A stretch of 9,479 nt of DNA, taken from NCBI GenBank assembly GCA_002495945.1, contig DAHU01000034.1, positions 1 to 9,479 on the forward strand, given 5' to 3'. Each line of letters starts with the position of its first letter. The first letter of the stretch is position 1. Under the pieces are notes generated by a model. The model did not search any database. It saw only the letters and a list, made by a program, of their open reading frames with translations, and had not been told where the DNA came from. This DNA is from Euryarchaeota archaeon UBA13. GTDB taxonomy: Archaea > Thermoplasmatota > Poseidoniia > Poseidoniales > Poseidoniaceae. Made by a program: the position numbers and the translations under genes. This document shows positions 1 to 5,941 of this stretch, piece after piece.

Positions 1-983
1 GTCCACGTAAAGGCGTCACAAGTAGATGCATCGATGTCACCAGTGTAGAACACCTTGTGGACAGCCATGTTGTAGCATCCATCAGTGTGGTCTGCGACGT
101 AGGCTTCAATGACCTTCCAGAACGCGTAGCCTTCAGCTTGGTACTTTGGACCGTTGTCTGCATCATCCATCTTGTATGTGTACTTCATTGTAGCTTGTGT
201 GTAAGTAATAATTACGTTCTTGACAACTGTGTTTGTAGCAGCGGTGTAACCTGGTTGGTCTTCTGCTTGTAGAGCAGCGAGTCCGTCAACCATTGCTGTC
301 TCGACAGCGTTCAAAGTGTTGGACACGCCGTTGGTTTCGGTACCAAAGTCAGCGGAGCGCTTCTTGAAGGTGTTTGCTGGAGCACAGCCTAGATCTTCAT
401 CTGGTCCGTGGAAGAAAGCCCATCCTTCGTCCCAGTTGTGTGGAGCGCCTGTGTCGTCGTCAACATTTCCAGCGTCAGCTTTGCCAACTGCTGTGTTTAG
501 TTCGTGAATTGTGTATGCAATCATTCCCATGTTTGCAGTAAGTTTTGCAACTCCTTGGTACCTGACGGTATCGGAAGTTCCGGCAAAGTCACCGGTGCCG
601 TCAAGTGCAGCCATGATGTGTGTGTTGATGGATCCAGCTTCGCCGTAGAAGGTGTCGTAGTTGTGGTTTTTACCTTCTGCTGCTGCAAAGCCAGCAAGAG
701 TTCTGAACGAGCCGTCACTCTTTTCTGCATTCTTACCGTTTTGGTAGATGTCTTTTGCTGTAGCCCAGTCGTAGGAGCTTGCAGCGGTCTTAATGTCGCA
801 CAAGTCCTTCATCAAACTTCGATGGTTATCTACGTTTGATGCGTAGGTGTAGCCACCATCGGATGCATCCATGGTGCTGCCACTGTCTGTCTTTTCTTCA
901 TCATCATCACCTATACACCCTGCTAATCCTGCGGCTGCCATAAGTACAATCAATATCATTCCTTTCAATTTGGTTTGGTTCAT
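1..983 (-). CDS. Partial lipoprotein, possible FEA1/phytotransferrin-like iron-assimilation protein
   Basis: The reading frame starts at the ATG at 983 and is open for 327 codons to the left edge, so the C-terminus is missing. Residues 1-22 are a lipoprotein signal peptide with a Lys-containing n-region, a hydrophobic core and lipobox LAGC. Cys23 would be lipidated and is followed by the acidic tether GDDDEE and a Ser/Gly/Asp-rich linker to about residue 45, placing the mature domain outside the membrane. The Cys/Trp/Tyr-rich domain contains two related motifs, DEGWAFF (185-191) and AEGYAFW (283-289), suggesting a duplicated fold, plus DIYQNGKNAEKS near 78-89. I associate these with the low-iron-inducible FEA1/ISIP2A (phytotransferrin-like) family, from memory and not from an alignment. 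The iron-regulator-like palindrome upstream supports an iron role. The start is set by a GAGGT ribosome-binding site 7 nt upstream. An imelysin/EfeO-like or unrelated surface protein remains possible. The coding call is secure; the family call is moderate. Confidence 0.8.
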   Translation of the reverse strand, partial: MNQTKLKGMILIVLMAAAGLAGCIGDDDEEKTDSGSTMDASDGGYTYASNVDNHRSLMKDLCDIKTAASSYDWATAKDIYQNGKNAEKSDGSFRTLAGFAAAEGKNHNYDTFYGEAGSINTHIMAALDGTGDFAGTSDTVRYQGVAKLTANMGMIAYTIHELNTAVGKADAGNVDDDTGAPHNWDEGWAFFHGPDEDLGCAPANTFKKRSADFGTETNGVSNTLNAVETAMVDGLAALQAEDQPGYTAATNTVVKNVIITYTQATMKYTYKMDDADNGPKYQAEGYAFWKVIEAYVADHTDGCYNMAVHKVFYTGDIDASTCDAFTW

Positions 984-990
984 ATAAAAT

Positions 991-995
991 ACCTC
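991..995 (-). promoter_or_regulatory. Shine-Dalgarno site of the lipoprotein gene
   Basis: On the minus strand the sequence reads GAGGT, then 7 nt, then the ATG at 983. This is a good match to the anti-Shine-Dalgarno end of 16S rRNA. It fixes the lipoprotein start and implies a leadered mRNA, unlike several other genes in this window that have no such site. Confidence 0.7.
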
Positions 996-1005
996 TTTTC
1001 GGCGC

Positions 1006-1018
1006 CCCTAAAAAAGGG
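1006..1018 (-). other. Small hairpin with T6 run in the lipoprotein leader
   Basis: Four-base arms CCCT/AGGG enclose a five-base A-run on the plus strand (a U-run in the minus-strand RNA). On the minus strand the six Ts at 1015-1010 lie about 50 nt past the stop of the upstream gene, so they could serve as an archaeal oligo-T termination signal for that gene. They also fall in the probable 5' leader of the lipoprotein mRNA. The stem is short and the role is uncertain. Confidence 0.3.
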
Positions 1019-1030
1019 CCCTACTAAAGG

Positions 1031-1046
1031 TTTAGGTTATCCTAAA
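1031..1046. promoter_or_regulatory. DtxR/IdeR-type operator (TTTAGG-N4-CCTAAA)
   Basis: The 16-bp sequence TTTAGGTTATCCTAAA has perfect 6-bp inverted arms around a 4-bp centre. It matches the core TTAGGnnnnCCTAA of the DtxR/IdeR/MntR operator consensus (TTAGGTTAGCCTAACCTAA), the classic site of metal-dependent repressors that occur in bacteria and archaea. It lies 48-63 bp upstream of the lipoprotein ATG, overlapping the A/T-rich TATA-like stretch. A bound repressor there would block TBP/TFB, so repression under iron (or manganese) sufficiency is inferred. An overlapping AGGTT direct repeat (1029-1038) may extend the site. The regulator gene is not in this window. Confidence 0.65.
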
Positions 1047-1056
1047 ATTTCAATTT
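1043..1056 (-). promoter_or_regulatory. Candidate BRE/TATA element of the lipoprotein gene
   Basis: Read on the minus strand, TTGAAATTTTAGG lies 60-73 bp upstream of the ATG. The purine/A-rich TTGAAA part resembles a TFB recognition element and the ATTTTAGG part a weak TATA box. Initiation about 25 nt downstream (near 1021) would give a leader of roughly 38 nt that includes the GAGGT site. The overlap with the palindrome at 1031-1046 fits a repressible promoter. The assignment is by pattern only. Confidence 0.35.
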
Positions 1057-1062
1057 GGCCTT

Positions 1063-1956
1063 CTAGTCAGCCAAAATCCACTGTACTGTGAGCCCTTCGG
1101 CGTATCTGTCGTCCACCAAACCAGTATGTCCGACTGGCCTTACCACAACAAGAATATCCAGTTCTCCTCCCCAAGAGGATTTTGCTGCACAAAATACCTC
1201 ACCAACCTTTACTCCATCAATATCAGAACTAAGAGTGAGACTTCTCAGTTCATATAACCTAATATTGAGTTCGTGTTGCTCGCCAGTTGGATTGTAGTTA
1301 TGGGTATTTTTTACTTGGATTGGTACTAACTTCATCGCATCCTCGTCGATATCAAATACAATTTGTTGATCTAAAAGTTGTATTGCTTGCGCCAAACGTG
1401 ACTCTTGCATATCAAACACATCGGCGATGGTTAGAGTGGAGCTACTTGCACCAAATTTGGCAAACTGATGCGGAGTCCTCAATTTCAACGACTGTACGAT
1501 TTCAACATTTAGCCCGCCTTCACTTGGTCGCATCAACCAGGTGTATTGCTGCCCGGATGGGTAGTTTGGTGCATTCGGATTTTCGGTAAACATTGGCTCG
1601 CCCCAAGCATCAGGAGAAATAGGGTCAGATACTGGTAAAAACCCACCAATGAGCAAAACTATCATCATGCAAGCGATTGAAGTACTACGAATCTTGCTAA
1701 ATTTTTGCCATGACTGCCGGCCAGCTGGGCTTACAGCCGAAACCAATAGAGCAATTGGCAGAAGTAAAATCACTCCCCACGGAACAAACCAAAGTAGAAT
1801 ACAACAACTGACTAACATCAGCAGCCCTTTATCTCCGAAAGCATCTACAGGTTTTTGGTCGTGTTCATCTGAATAGTGATTAAAAATATAGGTTATAACG
1901 AAAGGTACCGCTATCATTGCTAAAGTAATGATAACCGATGCCAGCATGTTTATCAT
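1063..1956 (-). CDS. Orphan membrane protein with four N-terminal TM segments
   Basis: I do not recognise this 297-residue protein. Hydrophobic segments lie at about 4-25, 44-59, 60-75 and 92-108. The charged loop HYSDEHDQK (27-35) separates the first two and a basic stretch (79-90, with several Arg/Lys) precedes the last. By the positive-inside rule, the basic loop at 79-90 should be cytoplasmic and the C-terminal domain (about 110-297) outside. That domain has a Pro/Trp-rich beginning and mixed alpha/beta composition; it ends VQWILAD and shows no catalytic motif. ATGs at 1956 and 1947 are both possible starts; neither has a Shine-Dalgarno site, so a leaderless transcript is likely. It is divergent from the ABC ATPase gene (89-bp gap) and 79 bp upstream of the lipoprotein gene on the same strand. 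It could be an accessory to either. Coding is supported by length and a coherent membrane topology. Confidence 0.75.
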   Translation of the reverse strand: MINMLASVIITLAMIAVPFVITYIFNHYSDEHDQKPVDAFGDKGLLMLVSCCILLWFVPWGVILLLPIALLVSAVSPAGRQSWQKFSKIRSTSIACMMIVLLIGGFLPVSDPISPDAWGEPMFTENPNAPNYPSGQQYTWLMRPSEGGLNVEIVQSLKLRTPHQFAKFGASSSTLTIADVFDMQESRLAQAIQLLDQQIVFDIDEDAMKLVPIQVKNTHNYNPTGEQHELNIRLYELRSLTLSSDIDGVKVGEVFCAAKSSWGGELDILVVVRPVGHTGLVDDRYAEGLTVQWILAD

Positions 1957-2045
1957 TAACAGGATTAATTAGGTTACAAAATAATGTTTGCCAAAATTAT
2001 TGATTCTCAAGTTAATTTGTCATAGTTGAACCATTAGCCCGCACC
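1957..2045. promoter_or_regulatory. Divergent intergenic region, promoters for both directions
   Basis: This 89-bp A/T-rich gap separates the minus-strand membrane protein gene from the plus-strand ABC operon, so it must hold promoters for both. Neither start has a Shine-Dalgarno sequence. A TTAGGTTA octamer at 1969-1976 repeats the left half of the palindrome at 1031-1046, but its right half is degraded (CAAAATAA). No TATA box can be assigned with confidence. Confidence 0.4.
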
Positions 2046-3071
2046 ATGGCAGACAGTGTTATCGAGTTGTTCGATGTCACGTTTCGCCATAAAATCCCTA
2101 AACCGAAACTAACCAATCCATGGTTCAAAACAAAAGGCGCAGGGATTTTTTCGATGAATCTATCGCTCAAAAAAGGACAAATTCTGGGTTTAGTAGGTCC
2201 AAACGGAGCCGGCAAAACCACATTATTACGAGTTTTAGCCGGGATTATTCCAATCGATGCTGGCATGGTTAAACTCAACGGCGTTGACCTCAGCACGCTG
2301 GACAATTCGATAGATAATCAACTCAGGGCCAACGTTGGGCATATGCCAGAGCAAGTAAGGTGGGCTGGGAGAGTCACTGTGATGCAAACTCTCGAAAAAT
2401 TCGCCGCGATGCGACCTCAATCAATATCCAGTGACAAGTTACTAAGTTTGGTGGGTTTGAAAGCAAAATCAGATTCTCCGCTTGATGAATTAAGTCAAGG
2501 GATGCGACAACGGCTAAGTTTAGCGGTTGCATTGATGGGCTCACCAAAGATATTGTTACTTGATGAACCATTCAATGGCCTCGACCCAGTTGCGGCTAAG
2601 TCCGTTGAAAAAATGATAAAGCAACTAGCAAAAAAAGGTGTAACAGTGATTGTCTCCTCACATCAAGTTAGCGGCTTAGTAGATCTTGTCGACCGATTAC
2701 TGTTAATCCATCGGGGTCAATTAGTCGCCGATGGTACAATTGATGAAATTGAAGCCAATTTGGGGCTGAACAACCGTATCGAAGTAAGCGGAACAGGACA
2801 ATACCCTGATCTGAAAAAAATACTATCATCCAGTGTTATCATTGACAAAATAGTGCATGAGAACTACTGGCAATGCACGATACAGAATCCGGCTGATGAT
2901 GCAATGATGGAAATAGTCAATGCTGGTTGTCAAATAACTGAATGGAAACGTAAACCACCGGACATTGTTGAATTGTTGTGCCACGCAACAGGATTAGAAA
3001 TTGAAGAGATAGGTATGGAAATACAATCTTCTACCATGATGCCATTGAGATTGGCAACGGAGGAGGAATGA
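2046..3071 (+). CDS. ABC transporter ATP-binding protein (ABC-2 exporter type)
   Basis: A 341-residue nucleotide-binding subunit that would power the membrane permease encoded next. Motifs are in canonical order: Walker A GPNGAGKT (51-58), Q-loop region near Gln103, signature LSQGM (149-153), Walker B with catalytic Glu ILLLDEP (169-175), D-loop GLDP (178-181) and the switch His in SSHQ (204-207). A C-terminal extension of roughly 110 residues after about 230 is typical of ABC-2 family ATPases (CcmA/NatA/NosF-like) and may act in regulation or docking. The start ATG lacks a Shine-Dalgarno site and sits 89 bp from the divergent gene, consistent with the head of an operon. The permease start follows the TGA after one base, implying coupled translation. 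The substrate cannot be read from the sequence; antibiotic/lipid export, a NosF-like role or a surface-protein-related function are all possible. Confidence 0.93.
   Translation: MADSVIELFDVTFRHKIPKPKLTNPWFKTKGAGIFSMNLSLKKGQILGLVGPNGAGKTTLLRVLAGIIPIDAGMVKLNGVDLSTLDNSIDNQLRANVGHMPEQVRWAGRVTVMQTLEKFAAMRPQSISSDKLLSLVGLKAKSDSPLDELSQGMRQRLSLAVALMGSPKILLLDEPFNGLDPVAAKSVEKMIKQLAKKGVTVIVSSHQVSGLVDLVDRLLLIHRGQLVADGTIDEIEANLGLNNRIEVSGTGQYPDLKKILSSSVIIDKIVHENYWQCTIQNPADDAMMEIVNAGCQITEWKRKPPDIVELLCHATGLEIEEIGMEIQSSTMMPLRLATEEE
3059..3066 (+). promoter_or_regulatory. Strong Shine-Dalgarno site for the ABC permease
   Basis: GGAGGAGG lies inside the last codons of the ATPase gene, 6 nt before the permease ATG at 3073. 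It is the strongest ribosome-binding site in the window. Together with the one-base gap, it indicates translational coupling that keeps the two subunits in balance. Confidence 0.8.
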
Positions 3072-3072
3072 C

Positions 3073-3900
3073 ATGCTAAACCGTCAGATTCTAGCCGTGA
3101 CCAAACAGATAGTCACTGAAAAACTGACCTCAAACCGGATCTTGATAATGATTCCAATACTTGTTCTTTTTATTCCCGGGATGGCTTGGGGGTTCTCAGA
3201 CCCTGACGTTATGCTGCCTGGAGGAATCACACCTGAAAATGTGATGGAAGTGATGTTCTATACGAGCCTTGGGGTAGTTTTTGGCGGCACTATGTGCGCA
3301 GTTTTGCTGTCGTTTGATGGAGTCAGTCGTGACCGGTTTAGTGGGGTATTAGAGGTAAAATTATCCCAACCAATGCCGCGAAATGAACAGTCGATAGGAA
3401 TAGCCCTCGGCCATTGGTTGTCAATATTGATACCTGTCTGGATATTGTGGCTTGTCTCAATTATAATTGCCATGTACCGTTTAGAAGATGGGGTTGGCTT
3501 TGCAGAAACTGTAACATCTTTCGCTTCAGTTGGCTTAATCTTATTCTGGTATGTCATCTTCAGTCTAATCGCTTCAACTTACTCAAAAGACCAAGGAACT
3601 TCAATTGCTTTTGGTGTCGGAATGTGGTTCTTGTTCACATTTTTGTGGGCCTTAGTGACCTCAATGGTGGCATTTGCGTCGGGGGTAAATGTTGGCGAAG
3701 TCAACAACCCTGATATGATTAGAATAGAAGGCTATCTCGATCTCCTATCCCCTAACGGAGTGTTCCATCATTTGCTAGAGACCAACCTCGCAAATATAGA
3801 ACGAGGGGTTCCGGCGGCAATAACTTGGATTGTAGCTACGCTGTGGACAATACTACCGTGGTTATGGTTCAAGTCCCGAATGACGAAGATACAACCATAA
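3073..3900 (+). CDS. ABC-2 type transporter permease
   Basis: A 275-residue polytopic protein with six hydrophobic segments at about 22-40, 59-80, 109-133, 144-168, 176-202 and 247-266, the arrangement of ABC-2 family permeases such as NosY and NatB. Between segments 2 and 3, residues 82-105 (DGVSRDRFSGVLEVKLSQP at 82-100, then MPRNE) match the coupling region of this family, where a charged/Gly stretch is followed by a leucine/Pro motif and an Arg (P100, R103). It should form the transmembrane pore with the upstream ATPase, probably as a homodimer with two ATPase subunits. A large extracytoplasmic loop before the last segment (about 203-245) may contact a partner. The stop is followed by 60 bp and then the secreted-protein gene, so an exporter acting on or with that protein, or on its ligand, is a contextual guess. 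Confidence 0.88.
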   Translation: MLNRQILAVTKQIVTEKLTSNRILIMIPILVLFIPGMAWGFSDPDVMLPGGITPENVMEVMFYTSLGVVFGGTMCAVLLSFDGVSRDRFSGVLEVKLSQPMPRNEQSIGIALGHWLSILIPVWILWLVSIIIAMYRLEDGVGFAETVTSFASVGLILFWYVIFSLIASTYSKDQGTSIAFGVGMWFLFTFLWALVTSMVAFASGVNVGEVNNPDMIRIEGYLDLLSPNGVFHHLLETNLANIERGVPAAITWIVATLWTILPWLWFKSRMTKIQP

Positions 3901-3960
3901 CGCAATATTGTTGATGCTGTCATCCAAAGAGTATTAGACAAGCATAACTTACCAGCAAGC

Positions 3961-5937
3961 ATGGCAGCAAGACGTCACTATGTCTCAGCAACAGCGATTA
4001 TTATGCTTATCATGATGATTTCGATGAGCATTAGCACAAGTGTAACATCACAAAAAATGAACCTTAACGAACCAATGGAAACTGAAGGCCGACAAGGAAG
4101 CAGTGGGCTATCGGATGTTGATTGTTCAGGATATACCTTCGAGGATTTATTCGACTACAATTTTGCATTGTTTAATATCGATATAGGAAGTGATTGGGCA
4201 ACTGCTGAAATGGATGCTACTGCTTATGTCAACGGAAGTAATTCAGCCACTGTGAGAGATAATTTGGACGGATTGTTCGAAGGTGCTCCCGGCGGAGATA
4301 ATGACTGGATAAGTACTGATGAGCGTGAAGCCGTAAGAGAAATTGGCCCGATGTGCATAGAGGATATGGATACAAGACTAGGGCTAAGAGAGGGCGTCCC
4401 ACATCGCACGAACAGTGGTGTTGCATGGAATGACATGGAGTTCGTAGAGGAAGGCATTGCGCTCGATGAGGTAGATTTAGTCGCTCCAAACCACCCTGAG
4501 GAAAGGTCGTGCACTAATTTTGGCGCATCGGCTGACTGTCGAGAAATTCCTGTCTCTGCTACAGACGACTTACAAATTAGTCTGTTCGTCAAGTCCGGCG
4601 AGCCAAATAACATGAGATTCAATCAACTCCCTAACCAAGGCGTATCAAACTTCACGTTAGCGCTCAATGTTACCAATATGACCAATGCTGACTTAATAAT
4701 GACGTTCCCTGCGTTACAGGGCTTGAGAATTGCTAATTATGCGATGGAGGACAATGGCGTAGAACTTGTTGACGGACAGGATTATACCGGTCCTCAGGAG
4801 GAATTTCTGCCCGACGGTAAATTAAGAATCTACCAACATGTCAACTACGACAAGTCAAATTGGCCAACTGGAAGAAATCTGTTCATTGATTTCACAACTG
4901 CCGAACCGGAATCAAATGATATTCCTGTTTGGTCCAATATGAAACCGAATAACAACTCTATAATCCCGCTGATGAGTGGAACTGAATATTTGGCTGTACA
5001 GGCTGATGAACTATCAGATTGGGCCTCGGATTCTAATGGATGGAACTTAGCCTGTGAGTTTACCGAGGCTGGCTGGAGTTCAAGACAAGACGAGTCTGGC
5101 AATCTACTCGTCAGTTCCCCTTCCGGTGCAACTTCATCAGTGGCGACATGTAGCGTTAGCGACCCATTCGGAGCTACTGCTGTAGAGACATTAGACTTCA
5201 CCTTCGGGCAACCATTTACCGCTACAGCAGCGATTAACGATGGCGAAAACATTGACTTTACAATCACTCCTACTGGTTTGGTTGCTGAAATGACTGTTAG
5301 TGCACACGCTCACCAGGACGGCGCAATGGGCTCTTTGAGATCATCAATGGCCAGTAACCAACCTCTTACTATCGCCCTACCAATGGACGGCATAAAACCA
5401 GGCCAAGTCATGATCATGGGTACTGCAACTGCGAATAACATGATGAATTTTGACTTCATGCTCGATTATGGCTTAGAAAAGCAGAGCCAACCGCCGACTG
5501 TCACGCTGAGGGTTAGTTTCGATGGTAAGAATGCAACATGGGATGCCACTGGTTTACAATTTACCCTCAAAGGAACTGTTTCAGACCCTGATGGTGAAAG
5601 TGTAGCGATGACGTTACAACTATGCGGTTCGACTGCGACAGATTTCACTAATGTTGGTATTAACTGGGAAATCGATGTATCAATTGCAACATGCGTGCTC
5701 CAAGAAATTACCACCTACGATGTAGTGGTAACAGCAACTGACGAATCCGGTGTAGAAAGCACACTCGAAGTTAACGTTGAGGACCCTAATGCACAAAGTG
5801 ACTCCAATAGTGGTTCAAATTCCAATTCTGGAAGTGAGGAAGATGAAGGTAGTGCTCTACCAGGCGTCTCAATGTTAGCCACAATCTGCGTAACGCTACT
5901 TGGTGCTGCCATGCTTCGCAGAAAAGAAGATCAATAA
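3961..5937 (+). CDS. Secreted acidic surface protein with C-terminal PGF-CTERM-like anchor
   Basis: A 658-residue protein not recognised as a named family. A signal peptide (MAARRHYVSA, then a Met/Ile-rich core to about residue 30) precedes a Gln/Met/Asn-rich start of the mature chain. The N-terminal domain (about 50-200) is very acidic, with Cys55, Cys132, Cys184 and Cys193. The middle holds several N-x-S/T sequons (N91, N230, N236, N239, N331) and beta-rich segments with Cys365 and Cys397. An Ig-like/cadherin-like domain at about 510-608 begins PPTVTLRV and contains SDPDGESV, with Cys555 and Cys578. The eight extracellular cysteines suggest disulfides. A Ser/Asn/Gly/Glu linker (611-631) leads to LPGV (633-636), a hydrophobic segment (637-651) and RRK (653-655). 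That tripartite tail resembles archaeosortase PGF-CTERM substrates. No catalytic motif is seen. It lies 60 bp after the permease with no Shine-Dalgarno site. A ligand-binding or structural role on the cell surface is likely. Confidence 0.85.
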   Translation: MAARRHYVSATAIIMLIMMISMSISTSVTSQKMNLNEPMETEGRQGSSGLSDVDCSGYTFEDLFDYNFALFNIDIGSDWATAEMDATAYVNGSNSATVRDNLDGLFEGAPGGDNDWISTDEREAVREIGPMCIEDMDTRLGLREGVPHRTNSGVAWNDMEFVEEGIALDEVDLVAPNHPEERSCTNFGASADCREIPVSATDDLQISLFVKSGEPNNMRFNQLPNQGVSNFTLALNVTNMTNADLIMTFPALQGLRIANYAMEDNGVELVDGQDYTGPQEEFLPDGKLRIYQHVNYDKSNWPTGRNLFIDFTTAEPESNDIPVWSNMKPNNNSIIPLMSGTEYLAVQADELSDWASDSNGWNLACEFTEAGWSSRQDESGNLLVSSPSGATSSVATCSVSDPFGATAVETLDFTFGQPFTATAAINDGENIDFTITPTGLVAEMTVSAHAHQDGAMGSLRSSMASNQPLTIALPMDGIKPGQVMIMGTATANNMMNFDFMLDYGLEKQSQPPTVTLRVSFDGKNATWDATGLQFTLKGTVSDPDGESVAMTLQLCGSTATDFTNVGINWEIDVSIATCVLQEITTYDVVVTATDESGVESTLEVNVEDPNAQSDSNSGSNSNSGSEEDEGSALPGVSMLATICVTLLGAAMLRRKEDQ

Positions 5938-5941
5938 ACAG

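Noticed and set aside
504..839. Plus-strand frame of 111 codons near the left end
   Set aside because: It is antisense to the lipoprotein gene, which has a signal peptide, lipobox, ribosome-binding site and promoter; the plus-strand product is Val/Cys/Ser-rich with no motif.
1957..1976. TAAC...GTTA as an inverted repeat operator in the divergent gap
   Set aside because: Only 4-bp arms around 12 bases of A/T-rich DNA; too weak to separate from chance.
3901..3960. CAATATTG palindrome in the gap before the surface-protein gene as a regulatory site
   Set aside because: An 8-bp A/T-rich palindrome is common by chance and no promoter elements accompany it.
4291..4335. Possible EF-hand/dockerin-like calcium loop (GDNDWISTDERE)
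   Set aside because: Position 1 and the Gly at position 6 of the canonical loop do not fit in any register; noted only as an acidic segment.
4845..5267. Antisense 140-codon frame inside the surface-protein gene
   Set aside because: The opposite strand has a continuous 658-codon frame with a signal peptide and anchor; the antisense frame shows no domain or start signal.
5900..5941. Upstream in-frame ATG that would add 14 residues to the Gar1-like protein
   Set aside because: It would overlap the membrane-anchor coding region of the preceding gene; the ATG at 5942, 4 nt after that stop, gives a protein starting at the conserved part.
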